Source: Granulosicoccus sp963833195
GTDB lineage: Bacteria > Pseudomonadota > Gammaproteobacteria > Granulosicoccales > Granulosicoccaceae
NCBI GenBank assembly: GCA_963833195.1
Contig: CAWHXF010000027.1
Location: 1,612,001-1,676,000, forward strand
Length of the DNA: 64,000 bases
Reading direction: 5' to 3'
The notes below the pieces were generated by a model. It was not told where the DNA came from. It saw only the letters and a list, made by a program, of their open reading frames with translations, and searched no databases. Below are positions 41,464 to 49,977 of this stretch, piece after piece; position 1 is the stretch's first letter, and every line of letters starts with the position of its first letter. A program made the translations under genes and the position numbers.

Positions 41464-42943
41464 CGTCGTTCCCGAACCCGAACGACAGATGTCGGCGCAC
41501 AAGCTCCCGCACAGTCTCCTCGCGGGGTTCGGGCTCGCTTTCGATCTCGGCGGCGTACTCGAGGTAGCGCCGCACCTCGAACACCGACTTCGTCGGACGG
41601 TCGGCCGCGGCTCGGGCTCGCCATGTGTCGCGCAGGCCGACAAAACGGGTCGCGGAAATCCGTGCGCGTCCGTCCGGCTCACGCACGGAGACAGTTTCCG
41701 CGAAAACCACACTGTCGGCCGGGACGCTTTCTACGACGCCAGGTGAATGCGTAATGATTATGACCTGCCTCAAAGGGTTGTCCTGATCGACTGGTAGATC
41801 CACATCCAGCGCAATGTCCTCTAGTAAAGCAAGCATTGCCTTGATACGGCTGGGATGAATACCATTCTCCGGTTCCTCCAGACAGATCACATCCGGCATG
41901 GCCGTGTGTTCGATAATCGCCAACGCCAAAAACCGCAACGTGCCGTCCGAAAGCGCCCGGGCAGGATGGAACGCACCGTCAGCGCCACAAACTTCGATCG
42001 TGAGCAGCTCGCGCTTGTCGTCCTTGTCCACCCGCACTTCGCGTACATCACTTACCAATGTTCCCAGCCGGTTTCCGAACTGGACGTACAGGTCGGATTC
42101 CGCGCCCTCTTCGCGCGCCCGTTCTGCACGCGCCAAGGCATACATTGCCGCTGGCAGATGAGAACCGTCGCTGCCGATCGTCTGGGCCTCTGCTCGCTCC
42201 AGAGCAACGAATCGATCCGGACGTCGCATCGAACTGGGTTCGAGCTGAAGCAACTTCCAGGACCGAAGTTCGCGCCGAGCCAACAGTACCGTCGGACTCT
42301 CGTTGGCGCTCGCACTGGACAGAACCGTTCGAGGCAGTCGATCGGCGAGGAACCGATTCGCCTTGCCCCGACTGCCTCCGTCCTGATGAAGCAGGATCTG
42401 CGTGCCCTCTGCCTGCTCCTCCGTTGAAATGAAAGCCGTACCGTTCTTGTTGCGGACTATCGAGTCACGCCAAGCCTTACGCTTTGGTGCAAACGGAAGG
42501 TGTAGATGCGCTTCACCTTTCGATATAGGCACAAGCGACTCGTGTAGGAGGCGAATACGCGATACGCCTGTGTCTGCGGATTTCTGAAGCCCTAGATCAA
42601 GCCGGTAGCGCAAAAAGGTGGAACGCGCCACCGCGATTTGACCGAGGTGATCCTCGCCTTCGCCGGACACGATGATCTCCGCTTCGAAGGAGATCCGGTC
42701 CACGGTGTGCTTGCCATGCGTAAAGAACAGCGCACGAACGTCCGCACCATCATCGGCTGTTCCACGGACCGAAGCAGCCGCATCGAGAAACGGCTCGTCT
42801 GCCAGACGCCCTAGGAATTCGATGGCGTCGAACAAGTTGGACTTGCCGATCCCGTTCGAACCGGCCACGCAGGTGAACGGCCCGAACGAAAGATCGACGT
42901 CGTAAAGATTCTTGAATCCTCGAACCTGAAGGCGTGTGAGCAA
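41438..42943 (-). CDS. OLD-type AAA/ABC ATPase of a putative defence pair
   Basis: A 501-residue protein from TTG 42943 (AGAGG 8 bases upstream; TTG 42949 is too close to that site). Motifs: N-terminal LQVRGFKNLYDVDLSFGPF, Walker A GSNGIGKSNLFDAI, ABC signature ARALSDGTLRFLALAI, Walker B VICLEEPENGIHP and H-loop IIITHSP. The insert between Walker A and the signature is long and divergent, as in AAA_21/OLD-type ATPases. No TOPRIM domain is fused; it is supplied by the overlapping downstream gene. GC content is visibly low (for example 50% at 42481-42540, where the pnp line at 43081-43140 is 65%), indicating recent acquisition. Confidence 0.86.
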   Translation of the reverse strand: MLTRLQVRGFKNLYDVDLSFGPFTCVAGSNGIGKSNLFDAIEFLGRLADEPFLDAAASVRGTADDGADVRALFFTHGKHTVDRISFEAEIIVSGEGEDHLGQIAVARSTFLRYRLDLGLQKSADTGVSRIRLLHESLVPISKGEAHLHLPFAPKRKAWRDSIVRNKNGTAFISTEEQAEGTQILLHQDGGSRGKANRFLADRLPRTVLSSASANESPTVLLARRELRSWKLLQLEPSSMRRPDRFVALERAEAQTIGSDGSHLPAAMYALARAERAREEGAESDLYVQFGNRLGTLVSDVREVRVDKDDKRELLTIEVCGADGAFHPARALSDGTLRFLALAIIEHTAMPDVICLEEPENGIHPSRIKAMLALLEDIALDVDLPVDQDNPLRQVIIITHSPGVVESVPADSVVFAETVSVREPDGRARISATRFVGLRDTWRARAAADRPTKSVFEVRRYLEYAAEIESEPEPREETVRELVRRHLSFGFGNDDASTVTPR

Positions 42944-43005
42944 GAACAAAACCTCTGCTTATAGCGCACCACCGCGATCCTTCATGGTCGTGCGCCAGGG
43001 GAACG

Positions 43006-45102
43006 CTATCCTGTAACCGCCTCGCCTTCCGCCACCGCCTTCATGCTGAGCCGAATGCGCCCCTGCTTGTCCACCTCCAGCACCTTGACCTTGACCATCT
43101 GGCCCTCGGACAGCTCGTCGGCGACGTTCTGCACGCGCTGCTCGGAGATCTGGCTGATGTGCACGAGGCCGTCCTTGCCGGGCAGGATGTTCACGAACGC
43201 GCCGAAGTCCATGAGCTTCTGCACGCGCCCCTCGTAGATCGTGCCGACCTCGATGTCGGCGGTGATCAGCTCGATGCGGCGCTTGGCCTCTTCCCCGGCG
43301 AGCTTGTCGGCCGAGGCGATCTTGATCAGGCCGTCGTCGCCGATGTCGATGGTTGCGCCCGTCTCCTCGGTGAGCGCGCGGATGACCGCCCCGCCCTTGC
43401 CGATGACCGAGGCGATCTTCTCGGGGTTGATGCGGATCGTGATGAAGCGCGGTGCGTGCTCGGAGAGATCGTCGCGCGGCGCGTTCAGCGCCTTGTTCAT
43501 CTCGCCGAGGATGTGGAGACGGCCGGCCTTCGCCTGCTCGAGCGCGGTCGACATGATCTCGCGCGTGATGCCGTCGACCTTGATGTCCATCTGCAGCGCC
43601 GTGACGCCGTCCTCGGTGCCCGCGACCTTGAAGTCCATGTCGCCGAGGTGGTCCTCGTCGCCGAGTATGTCGGTCAGGACCGCGTAGCCGTCGTCCTCCT
43701 TGATGAGGCCCATGGCCACGCCCGCGACGGGCGCGAGGATGGGCACGCCGGCGTCCATCAATGCAAGGCTGGTACCGCACACCGACGCCATGGAGCTGGA
43801 ACCGTTGGACTCGGTGATCTCGGACACCACGCGGATGGTGTACGGGAAGTCCTCGTCGGACGGCATGACGGCCTGCACGCCGCGTTTCGCGAGCTTGCCG
43901 TGGCCGATCTCGCGGCGCTTGGGCGAGCCCATGAAACCGGTCTCGCCGACCGAGTACGGGGGGAAGTTGTAGTGGAGCATGAAGCGCTCCTTGTACTCGC
44001 CCGCCAGCGCGTCGATGATCTGCGCGTCGCGCGTGGTGCCGAGCGTGGCCGCCACGATGGCTTGAGTCTCGCCGCGCGTGAAGACCGCCGAGCCGTGCAC
44101 GCGCGGCAGGATGCCGGTCTGCACGCTGATGGGGCGCACCGTGTCGGTGGCACGGCCGTCGATGCGAGGTTCGCCTGCGATGATGCGGCGGCGCACGATG
44201 GACTTCTCGAGGGCGCCGGCCGCGGACTTCACGTCCGCCTTGGACGGGCCGTCCTCGGACGCGAGCTCCTCGACGGCGCGCGCCTTGGCCTTCGCGGCCG
44301 CGTCCTGGCGCTGCATCTTGTCGGGGATCTGGTAGGCGGTCGTGAGCTCGTCGCGGATGGCGGCGTCGACGCGCTCGGCCAGCGCGGGGTCGGCCTCCTT
44401 CGGCTGCCAGTCCCAGGCCGGGGTACCCACTTCGGCGGCCAGCTCGCGGATGGCGGCGATGGCGACCTGCATCTGCTCGTGCCCGAACATGACGGCGCCG
44501 AGCATGACCTCCTCGGAGAGCCGGTCCGCCTCGGACTCGACCATCAGCACCGCGTTGTCGGTACCGGCGACGACGAGATCGAGCTTGCTGTCGGCGAGCT
44601 GCGTGCGCGTGGGGTTCAGCACGTAGGCATCGTCGATCCAGGCGACGCGCGCGGCGCCGATGGGGCCCGCGAACGGGATGCCGGAGCAGGCGAGCGCGGC
44701 CGAGGCGCCGACGAGCGCCGGGATGTCGCCGGGCACCTCGGGATCCAGCGAGATGACGGTGGCGACCACCTGCACCTCGTTCATGAAGCCCTTGGGGAAG
44801 AGCGGGCGCAGCGGACGGTCGATCAGGCGCGAGGTCAGCGTCTCGGCCTCGGCGGGCCGGCCTTCGCGCTTGAAGAAGCCGCCCGGGATCTTGCCGGCCG
44901 CGTAGGTGCGCTCCTGGTAGTTGATCGTGAGCGGGAAGAAGGCCTGCGCGGGGTTCGCCTCGCGGCGGCCGACGACGCTCACCAGCACGACCGTGTCGCC
45001 CATGCTGGCGACGATGGCGGCGCTGGCCTGGCGGGCGATCTCGCCGGTGCGCAGCGTGACGGTCCGGCCGCCGTACTCGAAGGTTCTGGAATGTGCGGTC
45101 AC
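43006..45102 (-). CDS. pnp: Polyribonucleotide nucleotidyltransferase (PNPase)
   Basis: A 698-residue 3'-5' phosphorolytic exoribonuclease. Two RNase PH-like domains are visible (MGDTVVLVSVVGRREANPAQ; AVFTRGETQAIVAATLGT) with the helical linker between. The C-terminus carries a KH domain with SVIGKGGAVIRAL and an S1 domain (GTIYEGRVQKLMDFGAFVNI). DVSEHAPR-type and GDMDFKVAGTEDGVTALQ segments are typical. Full length. It is 28 bases downstream of rpsO, the usual rpsO-pnp order, and is a component of the RNA degradosome. Confidence 0.97.
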   Translation of the reverse strand: MTAHSRTFEYGGRTVTLRTGEIARQASAAIVASMGDTVVLVSVVGRREANPAQAFFPLTINYQERTYAAGKIPGGFFKREGRPAEAETLTSRLIDRPLRPLFPKGFMNEVQVVATVISLDPEVPGDIPALVGASAALACSGIPFAGPIGAARVAWIDDAYVLNPTRTQLADSKLDLVVAGTDNAVLMVESEADRLSEEVMLGAVMFGHEQMQVAIAAIRELAAEVGTPAWDWQPKEADPALAERVDAAIRDELTTAYQIPDKMQRQDAAAKAKARAVEELASEDGPSKADVKSAAGALEKSIVRRRIIAGEPRIDGRATDTVRPISVQTGILPRVHGSAVFTRGETQAIVAATLGTTRDAQIIDALAGEYKERFMLHYNFPPYSVGETGFMGSPKRREIGHGKLAKRGVQAVMPSDEDFPYTIRVVSEITESNGSSSMASVCGTSLALMDAGVPILAPVAGVAMGLIKEDDGYAVLTDILGDEDHLGDMDFKVAGTEDGVTALQMDIKVDGITREIMSTALEQAKAGRLHILGEMNKALNAPRDDLSEHAPRFITIRINPEKIASVIGKGGAVIRALTEETGATIDIGDDGLIKIASADKLAGEEAKRRIELITADIEVGTIYEGRVQKLMDFGAFVNILPGKDGLVHISQISEQRVQNVADELSEGQMVKVKVLEVDKQGRIRLSMKAVAEGEAVTG

Positions 45103-45130
45103 GTGGGGCTCCTCGGGTGTGGGCGGCGCG

Positions 45131-45403
45131 TCAGCGGCGCAGGCCGAGGCGCTTGATCAGGCCCTGGTAGCGACCGGAATCCTTCCTGTGCAGATAGTCG
45201 AGAAGCTTCCTGCGCTGGTTGACCATGCGCAGCAGGCCACGGCGCGAATGGTGGTCGTGCTTGTGGGTCTTGAAGTGTTCGGTGAGGTGGGAAATGCGTG
45301 CGGACAGCAATGCAACCTGTACTTCGGGTGACCCCGTGTCCGTGGAGTCGAGCTGATGCTCCTTGACGATTTCCGCCTTGCGTTCGGCGCTGAGGGAGGA
45401 CAT
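45131..45403 (-). CDS. rpsO: 30S ribosomal protein S15
   Basis: A 90-residue protein that binds the central domain of 16S rRNA and bridges to the 50S subunit. TGSPEVQVALLSARISHLTEH, HKHDHHSRRGLLRMVNQRRK and LLDYLHRKD are diagnostic. ATG 45403 has AGGAGG-like GGGAGGA context nearby on the minus strand. The 64-base leader between truB and rpsO is A/T-rich by local standards, and S15 autoregulation through its leader is known in other bacteria. Confidence 0.97.
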   Translation of the reverse strand: MSSLSAERKAEIVKEHQLDSTDTGSPEVQVALLSARISHLTEHFKTHKHDHHSRRGLLRMVNQRRKLLDYLHRKDSGRYQGLIKRLGLRR

Positions 45404-45467
45404 GCGTGATATGGATTCCGTGAAAGGTTGAAGGGGGACTGCGTTCGTGCGGTGCGTTGACAACCGC

Positions 45468-46463
45468 CTATTGTAACAGCGGGTCCTGCTGGTCCTCCGC
45501 GCGTACCAGGACCCGCACCGGCCGCACGGTTCCGGGTTCCGCCGCGCCGTCCGGCACGGCCTCGCCGAGCCCGAGCAACGCCCCGTCGGGGCCGCGTACG
45601 CGCAGCGTCCCGGACGGAGCACCGGGGGTGGTTCGTGCCGGATCGGTCCCCGCGGACGCTTCCGTGACGAGCGCCGCCGGGTTGCCGTGCCGGAAGCGCT
45701 CCGCGCCGACGAGATCCAGGCTCACCTCGGCCAGGTGCCCGAGCCCGGCGTCCATCGGCAGCAGCAACGCGTCCCGGGCGACCTCGTCGGGCGCGGCCTC
45801 GAGCGCGTCGACATCGTGCATGCGCACGCCCTCGAACGGGGCCACCCACAGCCTGCGCAGCTCGGTCACGTGTGCGCCGCACCCGAGGATCCGGCCGAGA
45901 TCGTCCACCAGGGACCTCACGTAGGTGCCCTTCGAGCAACGCACGTGCAGCCGGACGCGGGGCGGATCGACGTCGAGCACGCGGATCTCGTGCAGCGTCA
46001 CGCGGCGCGGCTCGCGCTCCACCTCGCCGCCGGAGCGCGCGATCTCGTGCAGTCGCCTGCCGTCCACCTTGATGGCCGAGACCATCGGCGGCACCTGCAG
46101 GATCTCGCCGCGCAGCGGCTCGAGCGCCGCATCGACGGCGGCGGCGTCGAGTCCGTCCGGCACGGGGCGCTCCTCCAGCGTGCGCCCGTCGGCATCGAGC
46201 GTGTCGGTGGTGCGCCCGAGCACCAGCACCGTCTCGTAGGCCTTGTCGGCATCGATCAGGTAGGCGCCGAGCTTGGTCGCCTCGCCGAACATGACGGGCA
46301 GCATGCCGGTCGCGAGCGGGTCCAGCGTGCCGGTGTGCCCCGCCTTGGCGGCGCCGTACAGGCGCTTGACGCGCTGCAGCGTGCGGTTCGAGGTCTCCCC
46401 GGCGGGCTTGTCCACGAGCAGCAGCCCGTCGAGCGGGCGGCCGCGACGGTTGCGCCGTGCCAT
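45468..46463 (-). CDS. truB: tRNA pseudouridine(55) synthase TruB
   Basis: A 331-residue enzyme that makes pseudouridine-55 in the T-loop of tRNA. The catalytic motif GHTGTLDPLATGMLPV holds the conserved Asp. KPAGETSNRTLQRVKRL, PPMVSAIKVDGRRLHEIAR and CSKGTYVRSLVDDLG are further family blocks. A C-terminal PUA-like segment follows. ATG 46463 is chosen because it starts the ARRNRRGRPLDGLLLVDKP segment; the upstream extension overlaps rbfA. Confidence 0.95.
   Translation of the reverse strand: MARRNRRGRPLDGLLLVDKPAGETSNRTLQRVKRLYGAAKAGHTGTLDPLATGMLPVMFGEATKLGAYLIDADKAYETVLVLGRTTDTLDADGRTLEERPVPDGLDAAAVDAALEPLRGEILQVPPMVSAIKVDGRRLHEIARSGGEVEREPRRVTLHEIRVLDVDPPRVRLHVRCSKGTYVRSLVDDLGRILGCGAHVTELRRLWVAPFEGVRMHDVDALEAAPDEVARDALLLPMDAGLGHLAEVSLDLVGAERFRHGNPAALVTEASAGTDPARTTPGAPSGTLRVRGPDGALLGLGEAVPDGAAEPGTVRPVRVLVRAEDQQDPLLQ
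45470..45475 (-). promoter_or_regulatory. rpsO: Possible -10 element for rpsO
   Basis: On the minus strand TACAAT (reverse of ATTGTA) overlaps the truB stop codon, about 65 bases upstream of the rpsO ATG. It matches the sigma70 -10 consensus at five positions. The -35 region is poor (GGAGGA). Confidence 0.3.
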
Positions 46464-46476
46464 GGCTCGGCCGTCG

Positions 46477-46959
46477 CTACAGGCCGGCGAGCGGGTCGGT
46501 GCCGGGCCGGCGCCCGTGCGCATCGTCCAGCGGATCGATGCCTTCGGCACCGTCGTCCGCCGCCGGCTCGACGGGGTCGGCCTCGGTGACGTTGCTGTCG
46601 ATGGCATCGTCGATGAGCGCGCTCATGTAGGCGCCGCGCTCGGTCGAGTCGTCGTGGCGGAAGCGCAACTGCGGCACTGCCCGGATGTTCAGCAAGGACG
46701 CCAGCCGGCGGCGCAGGAAGGACGCGGCGCTCTGCAGCGCCTCCTGGGTGTCGGCCTTCTCGCCGCCGTCGAGGGTCGTCCAGTGCACCGTCGCGATGGA
46801 CAGGTCACGCGAGACGTCCACCGCCGAGATCGTGAGCATCGGGCTCACGCGCGGGTCCTTCACCTCCGTGCGCACGAGCTGCGCGAGCTCGCGCTGGATG
46901 AAGTCGCCGACGCGATGGCTGCGCGGGTAGCCGCGCTGGGACGCGCTCCGGGTCTTCAA
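46477..46959 (-). CDS. rbfA: Ribosome-binding factor A
   Basis: A 160-residue 30S maturation factor. RSHRVGDFIQRELAQLVRTE, VKDPRVSPMLTISAVDVSRD and LRRRLASLLNIRAVPQLRF fit RbfA's KH-like fold. It starts at TTG 46959, 34 bases from the end of infB. A C-terminal acidic tail of ~35 residues (EADPVEPAADDGAEGIDPLD) is longer than in E. coli RbfA and probably disordered. Sits in the conserved nusA-infB-rbfA-truB order. Confidence 0.94.
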   Translation of the reverse strand: MKTRSASQRGYPRSHRVGDFIQRELAQLVRTEVKDPRVSPMLTISAVDVSRDLSIATVHWTTLDGGEKADTQEALQSAASFLRRRLASLLNIRAVPQLRFRHDDSTERGAYMSALIDDAIDSNVTEADPVEPAADDGAEGIDPLDDAHGRRPGTDPLAGL

Positions 46960-46993
46960 GGGCGCGCCCCCGCGCAGGTGCCGATGAACGTCC

Positions 46994-49840
46994 TCACAAG
47001 GTGCGCTTGATCTCGGTGCGCTCGAAGACCTCGATCTGGTCGCCGGGCTTGACGTCGGTGTAGTTCCGCACGCCGATGCCGCACTCGGTACCCATGCGCA
47101 CGTCGTTGACGTCGTCCTTGAAGCGCCTGAGCGACTCGAGCTCGCCCTCGTAGATGACGACGTTGTCGCGCAGCACGCGGATCGGCTCGGCCTTGCGGAC
47201 CACGCCCTCGATGACCATGCAGCCCGCTATCTGGCCGAACTTGGGCGAGTTGAACACCTCGCGCACGTCCGCGATGCCGATGATGCGCTCGCGCACCTCC
47301 GGTGCGAGCTGGCCGCTGGCGAGCTCGCGCGCCAGATCGATCAGCTCGTAGATCACGCTGTAGTAGCGCAGGTCGATCTCCTGCTCCTGCACCAGGCGCC
47401 GCGCGGCGTTGTCGGCCCGCACGTTGAAGCCGACCAGGATCGCGTCCGACGCCTGGGCGAGGATCGCGTCCGACTCGGTGATGCCGCCCACGCCGCCGCC
47501 GATGATGCGCACCTCGACCTCGTCGGTCGAGAGCTTCTCGAGGCTGTCCTTGATGGCCTCGAAGCTGCCCTTCACGTCGGCCTTGACGACGAACTCGACG
47601 GTCGGCGTCGGCCCGCCCTTCAGGTGCCCGAACACGTCGTCGACGCGCTTGGGGCTGCGCGCGGCCAGACGCGCGTCGCGCGACTTGTCCTCGCGCAGCT
47701 CCGCGAGCTCCTTCGCGCTCCTCTCGTCCGCGGCCACGAGCATCTCGTCGCCCGCGTTCGGCACGGCCGACAGCCCGAGCACCTGCACCGGCGACGACGG
47801 CCCCGCGGACTCCACCGCACGCCCGTCCTCGTCGAACATCGCTCGCACCCGACCCGTCACGGCGCCGGCGATGAAGATGTCGCCGCGCTTGAGCTCGCCC
47901 TGCTGCACGAGGATGGTCGCGACCGGCCCCTTGCCCTTGTCGAGCGAGGCCTCGATGACGATGCCCTGCGCGTTGCCCTCGGCAACGGCCTCGAGCTCCA
48001 GGACTTCGGCCTGCAGCACGAGCGCCTCGAGCAACTGGTCGATCCCGTCACCCGTGAGCGCGGACACCGGCACGAACTGCGTGTCGCCGCCCCAGTCCTC
48101 GGAGATGACGTCGTGCTGCGAGAGCTCGTTCCGCACGCGCTCGGGGTCGGCGTCCTCCTTGTCCATCTTGTTGACGGCGATGATCATCGGCACGCCCGCG
48201 GCACGCGCGTGCTGGATGCCCTCGACGGTCTGCGGCATGACGCCGTCGTCGGCCGCGACGACCAGCACGACGATGTCGGTCGCCTTCGCACCGCGCGCCC
48301 GCATGGACGTGAAGGCCGCGTGGCCCGGGGTGTCCAGGAAGGTGATGGGACCGTTCTCGGTCTCGGTCTGGTAGGCGCCGATGTGCTGCGTGATGCCGCC
48401 GGACTCGCCGGAGGCCACGCGGGACTTCCGGATGTAGTCCAGTAGCGAGGTCTTGCCGTGGTCGACGTGGCCCATGACGGTGACCACGGGCGGGCGCGGC
48501 TCGGCCTCGCCCTCGAGATCCCCGGCCACGAGCGCGGCCAGCGCGGCCTCGACGTCGTCGGCGCTCATGGCCGTCGCGCGGTGGCCCATCTCCTCGACCA
48601 CGAGCACCGCGGTGTCCTGGTCGAGCATCTGGTTGATGGTGGCCATGACGCCCATGCCCATCATCGCCTTGATGACCTCGTTCGCCTTCACCGCCATCTT
48701 GTTGGCGAGCTCGGCGACCGTGATGGTCTCGGGCACGTCCACGTCGCGCACCACCGGCGTGGTGGGGCGCTCGAAGCCGTGCTTGCTCTCGATGTTCGCA
48801 CCGCGACGCGAGCGATCCTTCCTGCGGCCGCCGCGTCCGGGCGCGACGCGCAACTGGCCACGGCCGCCGAAGCGGCCACCGGCGCCACCGGCACCGGCGG
48901 GCTTGCCGCGACCGCGACCGCGATCCCGGTCCCGACCGTCCTTCCTGGCCGCGCCCCGATCGGTGCTGGCGGCCTGCTGGGCCTCCATCGCCGCCCGACG
49001 CTGGGCCTCCTGCTGCAGGCGCTCCTGCTCGCGCCGCTCGGCCTCGCGCTTGGCGTTCTCGGCGGCTTCCTTCCTCTGCTCGCCGGCGACCTGCTTCTGG
49101 ATCTGGCGCTCGGCGGCGGCCATGGCCTTCGCCTCGGCCTCTTCCTGCGCCTTCTTCAGGCGCTCCTGGCGCGCGATCTCCTCGGGGCTCGCCGGGACCT
49201 TGCTCTTCTTGGCCTCCTCGGCGGCGGCGGCGGCTTCGGCCGCGGCGGCCTCGGCCGCGGCACGCGCTGCCTTGGACTCGTCGGCCGCGGCGGCGGCCTC
49301 GGCCTGCGCGAGCGTGTCCGCTTCGGCCGCGGCGCGTGCCTCGGCATCGAGCGCCGCGTTGGCGGCGGCCTCGGCGGCGTCCTTCGCGGCCTGTGCCTCG
49401 GCGGCGGCCGCTTCCTCGGCCGCCGCGACGGCCGGATCGACGGTCTCCTCGGGCGCGGCGGCTTCCGCGGGCGCCGCGGCACCGTTCGACGCTCCGTTCG
49501 CGGCCGCGGGCGCGGCACCGTTGGTGGCGCCGGCGGCCGGTGCGGGAGTGCCGGCGGGCGCCGCGTAGGTGCGGCGCGAGCGCACCTCGACGGCCACCTT
49601 GCGGCGACCCGACGAGTCGCTCTTGAGCTCGCTGACCTGCTTGCGCTTGAGCCCGACGCGCGAGCTGCCGCCGCTCGCACGCGCACCGCGCAGGTGCGTG
49701 AGCAGCGCCATCTTCTCCGCGTCGGAGATCGAATCGTTCTCGCCCGACTTCGACACGCCCGCGTCGTTGAGCTGCACGAGCAGCTTCTCGACCGGTGTGC
49801 CGACGACCTGCGCCAGTTGTTTTACGGTGACTTCAGCCAT
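46994..49840 (-). CDS. infB: Translation initiation factor IF-2
   Basis: A 948-residue GTPase that delivers initiator tRNA to the 30S subunit. The N-terminal IF2_N block (VTVKQLAQVVGTPVEKLL) is followed by a very long Ala/Glu-rich low-complexity region (about 95-270) and an Arg/Gly-rich stretch. The G domain begins near residue 454 with VMGHVDHGKTSLLDYI, then DTPGHAAF and AVNKMDKED. C-terminal domains II-IV are complete (GFNVRADNAARRLVQEQEID, GTECGIGVRNYTDVKPGDQI). The Ala/Glu segment is probably helical and disordered. Confidence 0.97.
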   Translation of the reverse strand: MAEVTVKQLAQVVGTPVEKLLVQLNDAGVSKSGENDSISDAEKMALLTHLRGARASGGSSRVGLKRKQVSELKSDSSGRRKVAVEVRSRRTYAAPAGTPAPAAGATNGAAPAAANGASNGAAAPAEAAAPEETVDPAVAAAEEAAAAEAQAAKDAAEAAANAALDAEARAAAEADTLAQAEAAAAADESKAARAAAEAAAAEAAAAAEEAKKSKVPASPEEIARQERLKKAQEEAEAKAMAAAERQIQKQVAGEQRKEAAENAKREAERREQERLQQEAQRRAAMEAQQAASTDRGAARKDGRDRDRGRGRGKPAGAGGAGGRFGGRGQLRVAPGRGGRRKDRSRRGANIESKHGFERPTTPVVRDVDVPETITVAELANKMAVKANEVIKAMMGMGVMATINQMLDQDTAVLVVEEMGHRATAMSADDVEAALAALVAGDLEGEAEPRPPVVTVMGHVDHGKTSLLDYIRKSRVASGESGGITQHIGAYQTETENGPITFLDTPGHAAFTSMRARGAKATDIVVLVVAADDGVMPQTVEGIQHARAAGVPMIIAVNKMDKEDADPERVRNELSQHDVISEDWGGDTQFVPVSALTGDGIDQLLEALVLQAEVLELEAVAEGNAQGIVIEASLDKGKGPVATILVQQGELKRGDIFIAGAVTGRVRAMFDEDGRAVESAGPSSPVQVLGLSAVPNAGDEMLVAADERSAKELAELREDKSRDARLAARSPKRVDDVFGHLKGGPTPTVEFVVKADVKGSFEAIKDSLEKLSTDEVEVRIIGGGVGGITESDAILAQASDAILVGFNVRADNAARRLVQEQEIDLRYYSVIYELIDLARELASGQLAPEVRERIIGIADVREVFNSPKFGQIAGCMVIEGVVRKAEPIRVLRDNVVIYEGELESLRRFKDDVNDVRMGTECGIGVRNYTDVKPGDQIEVFERTEIKRTL

Positions 49841-49977
49841 CTATCGTCCGCGTTTTCCCGTTCCGCCCTGCCCTGCTTCGCGCGTGTCGCGCGACGCACG
49901 GCCCCCTGGCCGCACGCCCTGTCCTGACCCCAGCCGCCCCGGGCGCACGCTCGCGCGCCGCGGGCCGTGGCCGCGGA

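Noticed and set aside
40831..42943. Assignment as Gabija or PARIS
   Set aside because: Gabija has ATPase and TOPRIM in one chain plus a UvrD-like helicase, and PARIS uses a DUF4435 partner. Neither helicase nor DUF4435 motifs are seen, so only a general OLD-type ATPase/DUF4276 call is made.
45404..45467. tRNA or small RNA gene between truB and rpsO
   Set aside because: Too short for a tRNA and no cloverleaf; treated as the rpsO leader.
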